From NCBI RefSeq assembly GCF_014643835.1, contig NZ_BMKD01000001.1, positions 1,550,001-1,614,000 of the forward strand: a DNA stretch of 64,000 nt, read 5' to 3'. The notes beneath the pieces were generated by a model. That model made no database searches and was not told where the DNA came from. It saw only the letters and a program-made list of their open reading frames with translations. The translations under genes and the position numbers were made by a program. Shown here piece by piece: positions 35,425 to 45,286 of the stretch; position 1 is the stretch's first letter; each line of letters begins with the position of its first letter. The stretch comes from Mucilaginibacter rubeus (GTDB lineage Bacteria > Bacteroidota > Bacteroidia > Sphingobacteriales > Sphingobacteriaceae).

Positions 35425-36861
35425 TTATCTGCTCACGATGTCAATCGGTTCGCCCGGTATACCGGTTATTGTTTTGGTGATATTACCGGTTTTAGAAACA
35501 CTTACGTCAAGCGTATAAACTGCCCCATCTGCGCCAACAGTAAGGGTGTTGTCATCCAAACTGATCTTCATCATGGATACCTTTTTACCGCCAAAGTCTG
35601 CGTCGAGCTGTCTTATATCTTCATTAATTGGGTTATAGCGGTAAATTTTCCCTTTTGATGAAAAATAAAACACATTTAAGCTATTCACCACCCATTTGGT
35701 ATTATCATCAATTAAGGCGCTGCCTTTGAATGTGCGTTTGCCCAGCCCTTTAAATGTCCGGTCGTCGCCCATAGGGTAGCTAAAACTTAGTTCGGTTATG
35801 GTACCTGTCGCTGTTTTAAAGAAAGCATAGGAAGGGCCACCTTCTGTAGGTTTCATGAACAACAAATTATCGTATCCTACATTTTTAGGGTCAAAGCCAG
35901 TGCTTGCGGTATCAATCTGGTAATTGGTGCCAGAGTAAGTACCATCGGCCCCGAAGGTAATAAAGGCTTTTCCTTTAAGATTGTAACCGATAAAAAACGA
36001 GCTTCCATGTGTAAAATATTTAGACATGGTGTAATCACCGCCCTGTTCGTTGGCAAATTTGCCGTAGTCATCAGCAAATGGCGCTGTTGAGGATACACCT
36101 ACATATAGCTTAGCATTGATAACTCCCGTTGGCACTGTCCCCATTTGTACAGGGCCTAAAAATGGCTCCAGGTAACCTGTATTGATAACAGCCGGCGGCG
36201 AGAAGAATTGCGCTGCAAAATCTGTTCGTTTTAATAAGGTGCTGGCGTCAAGCACCACTCCGCTTTTATTAGGATCGTTGCTTAGCACCCAATATTCCTC
36301 TTTGGTATTGGGTTGATAAGGCAGTGGTTTTGAATAGTACAACTGAACCGGATTGATAGGCAAATCGCCTTTATTAAGTGATTTATAAATATCGCCCAAC
36401 ACTGTTTTATCCGGTTTTACGAACGATAATTTGGTAACCCCATTATCGTTACTCAACACCAAAATACCTGCCGAAAACTGCGTCGTACCTGTAATTTTGA
36501 AAGGGAACGTATAAAATAATCCATTCCGTTTGTCGGTAATGGTGAGTTTACATGCGCGGTCGCCGGGGCCTAAATTGTAGACCATTTTCAAAGGGTAGCC
36601 TTTGAAAACTGCTTCCCGGAGTTCTTCTTGTACGGTGATGTGCCATTCAAAATCAAGATCCTTTAAGGGATCCGCACCGGCCAAAGTAACCTTGGGGTTT
36701 ATGGTGAGCGTATCGCCGAGCAGGGCTGCAAATGTGGCGTTATTAATGCCGGTAACTACCGGCTCTGAAGGTGGCGAGTATACATAATTGCCGAGGTCTT
36801 TTTTACATGAAGTATAAAATACCGTTATGAGCGCCAATATAGCTATCGATTTAAATTTCAT
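35425..36861 (-). CDS. PKD-like family lipoprotein
   Basis: 478-aa exported lipoprotein with lipobox FYTSC (about 15-19) followed by KKDLGNYVY, the start typical of the PKD-like family found beside SusC/SusD and DUF4843 proteins. One PKD-like beta domain (about 45-120) contains DLDFEWHITV, then a long seven-blade-like beta-rich region. Probably surface exposed and involved in ligand capture or handover with the SusCD complex. It lies 11 bp downstream of the DUF4843 gene. Confidence 0.85.
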   Translation of the reverse strand: MKFKSIAILALITVFYTSCKKDLGNYVYSPPSEPVVTGINNATFAALLGDTLTINPKVTLAGADPLKDLDFEWHITVQEELREAVFKGYPLKMVYNLGPGDRACKLTITDKRNGLFYTFPFKITGTTQFSAGILVLSNDNGVTKLSFVKPDKTVLGDIYKSLNKGDLPINPVQLYYSKPLPYQPNTKEEYWVLSNDPNKSGVVLDASTLLKRTDFAAQFFSPPAVINTGYLEPFLGPVQMGTVPTGVINAKLYVGVSSTAPFADDYGKFANEQGGDYTMSKYFTHGSSFFIGYNLKGKAFITFGADGTYSGTNYQIDTASTGFDPKNVGYDNLLFMKPTEGGPSYAFFKTATGTITELSFSYPMGDDRTFKGLGKRTFKGSALIDDNTKWVVNSLNVFYFSSKGKIYRYNPINEDIRQLDADFGGKKVSMMKISLDDNTLTVGADGAVYTLDVSVSKTGNITKTITGIPGEPIDIVSR

Positions 36862-36872
36862 GACCTAAGTGT

Positions 36873-37727
36873 TTAATTGATAATAACCTGCTGACCATTT
36901 TCATCAACAAAAAAGTACTTGCCTGCCTGCGCATAATACTTGAGGTAAAACTTCTTACCGGGCGAAGAAGAACTATAAAAATCATAATCGTTGCTTCCAT
37001 CGGCCCTTTTGGTAAGTATGTAGCCTTTTTCGGGATATCGCGCTACCCAGGCAAAAGGGTCATTAATAAAGGTCCTCACGTTATCTATATAATACAGCGT
37101 ACGCGGGATCTGGAGATAAGCATTAGGTTTTGACATATCAACCAGATCGGTAGTACCCGAAGAGATCAGGAACAATTGGTGTTTTATCCTGCTGTAAGGG
37201 CCCAGATTACCCATCCAGTAAATCCACCAGGCCGGTTGCTCCAGACGCGACGAATAAAGGATAGACCTCATCCTCAACGCTACAGGCAATGACGAATTAA
37301 AATCCTGACCACCCGAAACAAGAATGGTAAGCACAACCGATTTATTTGCAAGTTCTGGGTCGGTATTTTTGATGATGACAGGTACCTTTACTGTGCCCGA
37401 ATCAGCAGGCATAGTGTACGAGGGCTTAAGCGCTTCATAGTGCAAACCGGCTTTGGCCGTGGTAGCGGTGTCAACTACGGATATCGCAAACCTTCTTTCG
37501 GTTTTTGACCTTTGCCCCGAAATGATCACCGGTACCCAAATGGTATCCTGCGCCAGGGTTGGATTATAGGCGAAAGAATATGTTAATACCGACGTATCCT
37601 GGTTGCCGTCTTTATCCTTATAATTCAGATAAATATTATCCCTGGAGCCGTATGTAAGTAATTGGTCTTTTTTGCAACCGAAAAGAGCTGCAAAGACCAC
37701 TAAAACAAAAAATATATTTCTTTTCAT
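36873..37727 (-). CDS. DUF4843-domain lipoprotein
   Basis: 284-aa lipoprotein: signal peptide with lipobox ALFGC (about 14-18) then KKDQ. DUF4843 fold is indicated by YLNYKDKDGNQDT, DTIWVPVIISG and an AGLHYEAL segment. Found almost always between susD and a PKD-like gene in this type of locus; function unknown. The open frame extends upstream to 37823, into susD, but that extension is not hydrophobic and the signal peptide starts at 37727 (or two codons earlier at 37733). Confidence 0.85.
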   Translation of the reverse strand: MKRNIFFVLVVFAALFGCKKDQLLTYGSRDNIYLNYKDKDGNQDTSVLTYSFAYNPTLAQDTIWVPVIISGQRSKTERRFAISVVDTATTAKAGLHYEALKPSYTMPADSGTVKVPVIIKNTDPELANKSVVLTILVSGGQDFNSSLPVALRMRSILYSSRLEQPAWWIYWMGNLGPYSRIKHQLFLISSGTTDLVDMSKPNAYLQIPRTLYYIDNVRTFINDPFAWVARYPEKGYILTKRADGSNDYDFYSSSSPGKKFYLKYYAQAGKYFFVDENGQQVIIN

Positions 37728-37746
37728 TGTCATAAATGGTATGAGA

Positions 37747-39240
37747 TCAATTATTGTAAGCCGTTTCGTCGTCGGGGATCGGGAACACGTATATGCTGTT
37801 TGATGCCGGATAGATCTGGCCACTGGCCGCCACTATATCAAGGTTTAAGCGTTTATACATGTAAAATATCTGGCTCTCGCCGTAAAACTCTTTACGGGCT
37901 TCTTTAACCAGCTCATGCATAAAAGCTGATTTGCCCAAAGTATTCGGCAATAAATCGATAATGCCCCTATGGGTACGTACTGTATTTAAATACTCAATGG
38001 CTTTTGTTGGGTTACTATCATAGCTTGCTTCAGCTGCTATATAGTAGGCCTCAGTTAAGCGAAAAGACGGCGCCATTAACGGGTGCAGGTTTACCTGCGG
38101 CGAACTGTTAACCAAATATTTAACCAGGTAACTACGGTTTGGGGTTACATCTGTAGCTGTAAAAAACCATTCTCTGTAGCGCCAGTCCTCGGCACCAACA
38201 GTGCTTTTTTCATAGATATTATCTAACTGCAACGGTGTTGGCTGATATTGAGCAGTATTTGTGGCACTGAATAACGTAACAAGCGCGTTGTTATCGTTGG
38301 CATGTGGTGCATACCAGCCAAATACCAGCTCGTTATAAAACACCCTGTCTTTTTGCTCAACGTTGTTGTTAAAGGCATCATCTTTTTGAGTCCAGGGGAA
38401 TTTATTAGCAGTTATTACATCATTGGCGTTGGAGAGTGCATTCTGGTAGTCATTTTCATACAGGTAAATCCTTGCAAGTTCGCCGCATACGGCATAATAA
38501 TTAAGCCTGTGCCTGCGGTTTTGCAAAAACAGGGTATTACTTGTGGTTTCTGTTTGTTTGCGGCCTGTATAACCGCCGGGATAGGTTTTGTTGGGATATC
38601 CAACTATGTAGCCTGGAGAAAGAATGGGATCAGTTGTACTTAGCAACGCACGTGCATTACGCAGATCAGCTATAGCGTTGTTAATTACCTCAGCTACTGA
38701 TGAAAACGGTGTACTTTTAATACTAACATTGGTTACATATGGGATGCCTTTGGCGTTCGGATTGGATTTATACGAAGCCGCGAACATGCGCAAAAGATCA
38801 AAATGCAGGTATGCGCGAAGGGCGAGCGCTTCGCCTTTAATGATGGCATAGTTGTTACCCGAAAACACAGCCTTTTGTTTATCTATCACCTGTAATATTT
38901 CATTACAATTACCGATGGCGTTATAAACCGCCGACCAGATCTGGCTGTTTTTATCCTTTAAAATGCTTTGGCTGTACTGAAAAGAAGCGATCTTTTGAAA
39001 ATCAGTATTCGAAAACGAATAGTTCTGCGCCATGATATCCAGGTTGCTAAACGTGAGGTTGCCACCGTACATATCTGCTTTGGTACACCTGGTGTAAACA
39101 CCATTCAACGCCTCCTCAAAACCATCTTCAGTGGTAAACAGTTGCTCTTTGGTTACATCAGATTCCGGCTGTACATCCAAAAACTTTTTGCATGAGGTAA
39201 ATACCAGCAACGGGATTATAAAAATTAAATATCTCTTCAT
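37747..39240 (-). CDS. SusD/RagB-like lipoprotein (sigma/FecR-linked locus)
   Basis: 497-aa lipoprotein, lipobox LVFTSC (about 12-17) followed by KKFLDVQPE, the classical SusD start. The helical core includes GEALALRAYLHFDLLRMFA (about 132-150), a near match to the SusD TPR signature. It should cap the adjacent SusC barrel and bind its substrate. The 3' end lies 19 bp from the DUF4843 start, and the gene follows susC by 9 bp. Confidence 0.92.
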   Translation of the reverse strand: MKRYLIFIIPLLVFTSCKKFLDVQPESDVTKEQLFTTEDGFEEALNGVYTRCTKADMYGGNLTFSNLDIMAQNYSFSNTDFQKIASFQYSQSILKDKNSQIWSAVYNAIGNCNEILQVIDKQKAVFSGNNYAIIKGEALALRAYLHFDLLRMFAASYKSNPNAKGIPYVTNVSIKSTPFSSVAEVINNAIADLRNARALLSTTDPILSPGYIVGYPNKTYPGGYTGRKQTETTSNTLFLQNRRHRLNYYAVCGELARIYLYENDYQNALSNANDVITANKFPWTQKDDAFNNNVEQKDRVFYNELVFGWYAPHANDNNALVTLFSATNTAQYQPTPLQLDNIYEKSTVGAEDWRYREWFFTATDVTPNRSYLVKYLVNSSPQVNLHPLMAPSFRLTEAYYIAAEASYDSNPTKAIEYLNTVRTHRGIIDLLPNTLGKSAFMHELVKEARKEFYGESQIFYMYKRLNLDIVAASGQIYPASNSIYVFPIPDDETAYNN

Positions 39241-39249
39241 GGTTATGTG

Positions 39250-42200
39250 TTAAAATGAACCCAATAATGAAAATGTTAAGCTGCGGGCAAAGGGATAATA
39301 GATCCCACGCTCTGCCTGGATAGTTGAAGTCCTGAAAACATCGTTTGCTGTGGCTGCCAGCCTCAAATTTTGAAGCCCCAAACGACGAATAGCGTTTGGC
39401 TTAAAATCATATGACAAGTAAAGCGACTGCAGCTCTATCAGGTTATCTTTTTGTACAAATCGCGATGACACATAAGTATCGGTTAGGTCAGTAATATTTT
39501 TGAAAAATGTGCGATCGCCGGGCTGTTTCCACCTCTGCTCCAGCACGCGGCTATCAACATTAAAACGGGGATCAGCATTTTCAACCCTGTCGATAAGCGT
39601 TTGGTTAAAGGCTTGCCCACCAAAACGGTAATGGAAGCTAAAGCTCAGCATAAACCTTTTGTATGATACCGTACTACCAAAAAAGCCCTCGGCCTTTGGC
39701 GTGGTATTGCCCACGTCCTGTACATCCTTAACATCCCACACATAGGTTAGGGTACCATCTTTTTTCACCAGGATCTCTTTGCCGTTTTCAGGATCAATAC
39801 CCAATGACCTCACAGCGTAAATGGTATTCAGTGATTTACCTTCAACATACCGCGTTAGCGGGGTTGAAAAAGCGTTGTTATCCTTATTGGTCTGGAAGTT
39901 ATCTATGTTATTATTGAAGGCTTTAAGCGCATCAGATATGCTCACTATTTTGTTAACGTTATGAGCAAGGTTACCGGTCAGGTTAATGTTCCAGTTGGAT
40001 GTATGGAAAACCTGGGCTACGAGGTAAAGCTCATAGCCTTTGTTTGACATGTCACCAAGGTTATCTTTATAAGTTGTAAAACCTGTTGACGGCGCAAGAT
40101 TGATATCAGTAATTAACCCTTTGGTAAGTTTGTAATAGTATCTTGGCGATATAACTATCCTATCTTTAAACAACCCAATGTCCATACCCACATCAGAGGT
40201 ACGGGTTTTTTGCCATTCCAGGTTGCTATTGCCGTAGCCCAGGATGGTAGCGCCGATACCGGTTGAATACCAGTTTTGTGTATCATATGAATAAATTGAG
40301 CGCGACTGGTATGCCGGGAAGCTGATAGAACCAAGCGTTGCGATACTGCCTTTAAGGCGCAGCTGGCTTATTACTTTTGAGCCCTGAAAAAAGCCTTCCT
40401 TATGAATATTCCAGCCAATCCCAAGGGATCCGAAAGGAGCATAACGCCTGTCGGCCCCGAAAGCCGATGAACCATCAACCCTTACCGATGCATCTAACAG
40501 ATATTTGTTTTGGAACGCATAGTTGCCAGAAAAGAAAGCACCTGCCGTTCTTGACTTGGTAACATCTCCGTAAGGGCCTGAATTTTCTTTGTAAATACGT
40601 GCAAAGCCAATATTGGTAAACCTGTCGTTTGAAAAACCCTGGGCCGAAAATGATTTAACATCGGCCTTTGAAGCCAAAATATTAGCACCTAACACAAGGT
40701 TGAAATAATGATCGCCCAACTGCTTGTTATAACTGATAGTTACGTTTCCGTCAAGGTTAAGACTGGCATTTGTTCCGTAATCATAAGTCCCCCTGTTGTT
40801 CAGCCTATCAGACGCGTAGTTGTAAAAAACACTACTTAAGGGCGATACATAATTATCAGATGTTGAATTGGTTTTGTTTACGCTCATTAACGCCCTTAAC
40901 CTCAGGCTTTTTGTCATCTTATAATCAGCAGAGAACGACTCCAGTATTTCTGTATATGCCGCTTTATTAAAACTGCTCAGGCTGGCTTCATATAAAGGGT
41001 TAAACACATTTTCGGTAACATATTGATCAGTTCCTGAACGGCCGGTGTTTACACGCCAGTTGGCCAGTTCCTGTACCAATCTGCCTGTACTGTCCCTTAT
41101 CGGGAAATATGGGTTGGCATTTACATAGGTCGAAAAATCGCCGTAAGGAGAATTGGCCTGGTTAACCTGTGTAATGGTCAGATCATTCCTGATAATAAGC
41201 TTTGAGCTTGGATTATAGGTAAAATCAATCCCGCCGCTATAACGCGTATTGTCAGAACCCTTCATAACCCCCGGTTGTGTCTGGTATCGCAAGTCGATAC
41301 CATACCTGAACGATTGATCGCCTCCCTGCGCGTAAACCGAATGCTTCTGCTGATAGGCGTTTCTTAAAGGCTGCGACAACCAATAAGTATTAACACCGCT
41401 CGCCACATTTTTTAAGCGCGTGAACAACTGGGCGTCAAGCTCGTCCTGTTTAGTATCACCGCTGGTAGATGTCTGTGTGTCATATAAACCCACAAGCTGC
41501 TCATAGGCCACTTTTTGTTTAGCATTAAGCACGTGATAGTCGGACAGATCCGGGCCGTTGAAGGTAAGCTCGTAATTGTATGATAACTGCAGTTTCCCGG
41601 CAACAGGCGCTTTGGTAGTGATCACCATTACACCGTTGGCTGCCCTTGAACCGTAAACCGCAGTAGCCGCACCATCTTTCAATAAGGTAACCGATTCTAT
41701 CCGGTTAATATCCAGGTCAACTACTTTTTGAAGCGATACTTCAAAGCCATCAAGGATAAAGGCCGGCAGGTTATAATTGCTTGAAAGGTTATTGCGGTCA
41801 AGTATTTTATCATTGATGGAAGGGATAGCCGTGGCGCCCCTTACGTTTATCTTTGGCAGCTTGTTTGGATCCGAACCGATAAAGTTATTATCAAGTACTT
41901 TAAACGACGGATCAAACGAGGCTATACTTTTGATCACGTTTTGCGGGTTATTACGCTTCAAATCTGCACCGCTTACCGTGATGGCATTACCGGTATAATT
42001 ATCTTTTTTAATAACCTGGTAACCGGTTACCACTATGTCTTTAATGTTATTAATATCAGGCAAAAGCCTCACTACAATCGATTGCCCTGCTACCACCTTA
42101 ACTTCTGCGGATTTGTAGCCCATAAACGAGAATATTAATGTTTGCCCTGCATCCGCCTGTACATTAAACTCCCCTTTATCATTGGTTTGGCCTATTACTC

Positions 42201-42684
42201 CCCTGCCGCCTTTAATGGCAATGTTTACACCGGGCAAAGTGGTTTTACTCACCGAATCCAGAACACGGCCACTCACCGGAATTTTGCTCATCGGCGCAGC
42301 CAGTTCCGGCCGCGGTTCGGGTATTTTATTTTGGATTACGATGGTTTTAGATACAATGGTAAAACTCAGATCAAAATCTTTAAGACACGTGTTAAGCACA
42401 TCAACAAGCGGCGCGTCATGAAAATTGGCATCAACTGTTTTGCCTTTTATATTTACTTTTTCGCTGTAAAAAAACAAATAGCCTGTTTGTTGTTTTATAT
42501 CCTTAAAAACCGATTCGAGGCTTTTATTTTTACCGGATATGGTTACCGTTTGAGAATAACTTGCAGCCGATAAGTGCAACACGCCAACAAGCAACAGTAT
42601 AGTGGTGAGTTTCAATACTAATAAGAATTTGCACTTTACCCCCCGCATTGCGCATACGGCGTTGTAAAGAAAAGTTAATTTCAT
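39250..42684 (-). CDS. SusC-like transporter with STN signalling domain
   Basis: 1144-aa outer-membrane transporter. After an extended N-terminus with a signal segment (about 20-45) it has an STN (secretin/TonB N-terminal) domain at about 48-120 (SLESVFKDIKQQTGYLFFYS). Then comes a carboxypeptidase-regulatory-like domain (about 135-215), a plug with DGAATAVYGSRAANGVMVI, and a barrel ending in FSLLGSF. STN domains contact FecR-type anti-sigma factors in the periplasm, so substrate binding is expected to activate the ECF sigma encoded upstream. A hairpin lies between fecR and this gene, so it probably has its own promoter. Confidence 0.93.
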   Translation of the reverse strand: MKLTFLYNAVCAMRGVKCKFLLVLKLTTILLLVGVLHLSAASYSQTVTISGKNKSLESVFKDIKQQTGYLFFYSEKVNIKGKTVDANFHDAPLVDVLNTCLKDFDLSFTIVSKTIVIQNKIPEPRPELAAPMSKIPVSGRVLDSVSKTTLPGVNIAIKGGRGVIGQTNDKGEFNVQADAGQTLIFSFMGYKSAEVKVVAGQSIVVRLLPDINNIKDIVVTGYQVIKKDNYTGNAITVSGADLKRNNPQNVIKSIASFDPSFKVLDNNFIGSDPNKLPKINVRGATAIPSINDKILDRNNLSSNYNLPAFILDGFEVSLQKVVDLDINRIESVTLLKDGAATAVYGSRAANGVMVITTKAPVAGKLQLSYNYELTFNGPDLSDYHVLNAKQKVAYEQLVGLYDTQTSTSGDTKQDELDAQLFTRLKNVASGVNTYWLSQPLRNAYQQKHSVYAQGGDQSFRYGIDLRYQTQPGVMKGSDNTRYSGGIDFTYNPSSKLIIRNDLTITQVNQANSPYGDFSTYVNANPYFPIRDSTGRLVQELANWRVNTGRSGTDQYVTENVFNPLYEASLSSFNKAAYTEILESFSADYKMTKSLRLRALMSVNKTNSTSDNYVSPLSSVFYNYASDRLNNRGTYDYGTNASLNLDGNVTISYNKQLGDHYFNLVLGANILASKADVKSFSAQGFSNDRFTNIGFARIYKENSGPYGDVTKSRTAGAFFSGNYAFQNKYLLDASVRVDGSSAFGADRRYAPFGSLGIGWNIHKEGFFQGSKVISQLRLKGSIATLGSISFPAYQSRSIYSYDTQNWYSTGIGATILGYGNSNLEWQKTRTSDVGMDIGLFKDRIVISPRYYYKLTKGLITDINLAPSTGFTTYKDNLGDMSNKGYELYLVAQVFHTSNWNINLTGNLAHNVNKIVSISDALKAFNNNIDNFQTNKDNNAFSTPLTRYVEGKSLNTIYAVRSLGIDPENGKEILVKKDGTLTYVWDVKDVQDVGNTTPKAEGFFGSTVSYKRFMLSFSFHYRFGGQAFNQTLIDRVENADPRFNVDSRVLEQRWKQPGDRTFFKNITDLTDTYVSSRFVQKDNLIELQSLYLSYDFKPNAIRRLGLQNLRLAATANDVFRTSTIQAERGIYYPFARSLTFSLLGSF

Positions 42685-42756
42685 ATTTTTGAATAAGATT
42701 GGGTTAATAAAATGCAGCCCAGGGCTTCGACATCTTGTGCTGCCTGACCTATTTTA

Positions 42757-42784
42757 AACCGGAAGCGGTGAGAGGCTTCCGGTT
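42757..42784 (-). terminator. Hairpin between fecR and susC
   Basis: 10-bp stem AACCGGAAGC/GCTTCCGGTT (42757-42766, 42775-42784) with an 8-base loop. The plus-strand side carries ATTTTT, the minus-strand side TTTAAAAT, so termination could occur in either direction. It probably separates the sigma/FecR transcript from the susC transcript. Confidence 0.55.
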
Positions 42785-42906
42785 AATTTTTGGTCTGTTG
42801 ATATGAGATTGGTCTGAGATTTATCGTACTTGTTTATCCATTAAGTTTTGTTTTAGTGATTAGCATTTAGTTTTGTTAGTTGTTAGTATAAAGTTTAAGT
42901 TAAATA

Positions 42907-44073
42907 TCATTTACCGTAGGACACCTTCACTGTTTTGCCCTCCACCGAAAATTTCATGTTGTTAAGTTCCAGGATTCTAAAAACGTCGGTCAGTTTACTG
43001 CTCCTTGAAATTTCACCGAAAAATTTCTCCGTTGGCATATCGCCTTCATAAACCACATCAATATCATACCAGCGGCTTACCTGGCGCATAACCTCGCGGA
43101 TATCCTCATCTGCAAATGAGAATACCCCGTTTTTCCAGGCAACTTCTTTGTCAAGGTTCACTTGTTGTTTACTGATGGTACCGTTACCTGTACGGCCTAT
43201 TACCGCCTGCTCACCGGGAACAATAAGTATTGAGTTTGTTGCCGATGTTACCTTTACCGAACCTTCCAACAGTGTGGTTTTAACCAAAGCTTCATCGCCG
43301 TAAGCATTGACATTAAAATGCGTACCGAGCACCTCAATAGTTTGCAATGCCGATTTAACCCTGAATGGCATTGCTTTATTTTTTGTTACTTCAAAGTAGC
43401 CTTCGCCATTGAGCGTTACCTCACGTTCCGCTCCCTTAAACACGGTTGGATAAGTTATTGACGATGCCGCGTTAAGCCACACGTTAGTGCCGTCGGGCAG
43501 GATGACCTTGTACTGCCCGCCGTTAGGTGTGGTAACCGTGTTTTGAACAGCTTGATTTTGCCCGTTTGCGTCGGCCTGGTAAACGATCTGCCCATCGGCC
43601 GTTTTGGTGATTTTCACCCCGGCCTGTTTAGCTATTTGCCCGTTGGCAGCATCATCAAGCGATATGGTTGTGCCATTGGCCAAAGTAAGCGTAGCCTTGT
43701 TGGTACCAGGTACTATACCTTTGTAAGAGTTTGCGGCCAAATTATCGGCCTTATACCGGTTACGAATAAAAAAGTAAGCACCAACCGAAAGAAACAACAG
43801 AATTGAGGCGGCCACGGCATATCTGGTCCAACCCGATCTTAAAGGCATGGTAACCGGCTTTTTTTCGTATTGCGCTATCCTCTCATCAACCTTTGCTTTA
43901 ATGGCATCTTTCAGATACAGGTAGTCGGCCTCATTTTCATCGGTAATGAGGTCATCGTTCAAATCAAACAGGTTATAGTACGATTCCAGGAATTTAATTT
44001 CTTCCTGAGTAGCCTCACTACGCCTGTATTTTGTTAGTATCTGTATAAAATATTGCTTGTTCGCCTCGTCCAT
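42907..44073 (-). CDS. FecR-type anti-sigma factor
   Basis: 388-aa inner-membrane regulator. The cytoplasmic N-terminus (1-80) binds the sigma factor; the membrane helix is at about 86-106 (YAVAASILLFLSVGAYFFI). The periplasmic FecR domain spans about 170-265 (LPDGTNVWLNAASSITYP, then FNVNAYGDE), and a DUF4974-type C-terminal domain about 315-388. Signal from the STN-SusC partner is thought to relieve sigma inhibition, often through proteolysis of FecR. Directly downstream of the sigma gene with a 177-bp gap. Confidence 0.93.
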   Translation of the reverse strand: MDEANKQYFIQILTKYRRSEATQEEIKFLESYYNLFDLNDDLITDENEADYLYLKDAIKAKVDERIAQYEKKPVTMPLRSGWTRYAVAASILLFLSVGAYFFIRNRYKADNLAANSYKGIVPGTNKATLTLANGTTISLDDAANGQIAKQAGVKITKTADGQIVYQADANGQNQAVQNTVTTPNGGQYKVILPDGTNVWLNAASSITYPTVFKGAEREVTLNGEGYFEVTKNKAMPFRVKSALQTIEVLGTHFNVNAYGDEALVKTTLLEGSVKVTSATNSILIVPGEQAVIGRTGNGTISKQQVNLDKEVAWKNGVFSFADEDIREVMRQVSRWYDIDVVYEGDMPTEKFFGEISRSSKLTDVFRILELNNMKFSVEGKTVKVSYGK

Positions 44074-44235
44074 TTACATCCTTTATATATACATGAGTCC
44101 GCAAAATGAAAATAGCCCATGTTAATTGAAAATATTTTTAATGTTTTATTTAAAAATAATGCAGGTTTAAAATCAAAATGATAAAATATCATCAACCAAT
44201 CATCATAATTGATAAAAATAGGGCATCTTCATTAA

Positions 44236-44268
44236 AGAAAAAACGTTTTATCAACCTTGTTGATAAAA
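44236..44268 (-). terminator. Hairpin overlapping the end of the sigma gene
   Basis: Perfect 10-bp stem TTTTATCAAC/GTTGATAAAA (44246-44255, 44259-44268) with a 3-base loop, followed on the minus strand by CGTTTTTT. The sigma stop codon lies inside it. It may attenuate transcription from the sigma gene into fecR or be a true terminator. Confidence 0.6.
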
Positions 44269-44829
44269 ATAAAGCAATACATGAAGTAAGAAAAGTGATT
44301 TACGAAGTGTTGCAAGGGCCTTCCCCATTTGGTTACGAACAGTTTTGGGGGAGATTTCCAGTTGATCGGCAATTTGCTGGCTTGAGAGGCCTTCATAAAA
44401 GCGCAAATTGAATATGATACGCTGTTGAGCTGGTAACGTATCAATAAGCTCATTAAAAGCTTTCAAAAATTCATCATGAAGCACATTAGCATCGGCGCGG
44501 CCAAGATGGCTTTCAATTTCATGGACTGTATCGGGCAAGGCCGCATAGCGCGATTCCTTTTCCATATATTTAAAAACGCCATTGCGAGCGGCAATCAATA
44601 AATAAGCCGGCAGGTTTTCAATCGGCGACTTTGACGCACGCATCCATAACTGCACAAATACGTCCTGAGCAATATCCTGAGCGCGTTCAATATCGTTAAC
44701 CCGTTTGTATGCTGCGTTATAAACCTGTTTCCAATATTTGGTATATAATACATCAAAGGCAGGTTTGCTACCTTCACTAATGAGTTTCAGAAGTTTGGCA
44801 TCGTCGGCTGACAAGTCAAGAGGGGCCAT
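44251..44829 (-). CDS. ECF RNA polymerase sigma factor
   Basis: 192-aa extracytoplasmic-function sigma factor. Region 2 (about 23-92) includes YTKYWKQVYNAAYK and AQDIAQDVFVQLW; region 4 (about 130-180) is a helix-turn-helix (LSSQQIADQLEISPKTVRNQ). This is the Bacteroidetes SusC-linked FecI type. Expected to transcribe the STN-SusC operon when released from FecR. Its gene end overlaps a hairpin, so expression of FecR relative to sigma may be tuned at this point. Confidence 0.93.
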   Translation of the reverse strand: MAPLDLSADDAKLLKLISEGSKPAFDVLYTKYWKQVYNAAYKRVNDIERAQDIAQDVFVQLWMRASKSPIENLPAYLLIAARNGVFKYMEKESRYAALPDTVHEIESHLGRADANVLHDEFLKAFNELIDTLPAQQRIIFNLRFYEGLSSQQIADQLEISPKTVRNQMGKALATLRKSLFLLHVLLYFYQQG

Positions 44830-45286
44830 GCGTTATTTTAATTTCCTATATTGATCAGGTTAATTACACAAACATCATGGTGTTTTAATGCTCATTGTAT
44901 ATGTGTCAAATCCAAATATAGAAATTATCTGGCAAAATAAAATCTTATAAACGGGTTTAACCCCGATGGCAGAGAATTATCAGCTTAGCATGGCAAGAAA
45001 ACTCCGATTTCCGTTAGTATGATGGTCTCTTCCCTATTATTGTAATTTTCCATGAGCCAAACCATTACAATCAGGAAAGGGCAAACCAGCATCCTACTGC
45101 CCCTGCTATTGTTTTCCTCATTTTTTACAGTTGCAAAACGGCAAAATGGACCGTATTGGTTACACCGTTATACATTTGTGCATAAATGCCCCTACAGAAT
45201 AAGTTTAAGGCTTAATGGCTTAACAGAATCCCAGTACAATATATCCTATAACATTTACTACATTTATACTTAAGTTATCAAAATCT

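Noticed and set aside
37728-37823. Longer start of the DUF4843 lipoprotein
   Set aside because: The extra residues overlap susD, are polar, and would bury the lipoprotein signal peptide that starts at 37727.
45052-45273. 73-codon plus-strand frame upstream of the DUF1304 gene
   Set aside because: No signal or family resemblance beyond a short hydrophobic run, unusual Tyr/Asn-rich end in A/T-rich DNA, no ribosome site; likely chance.
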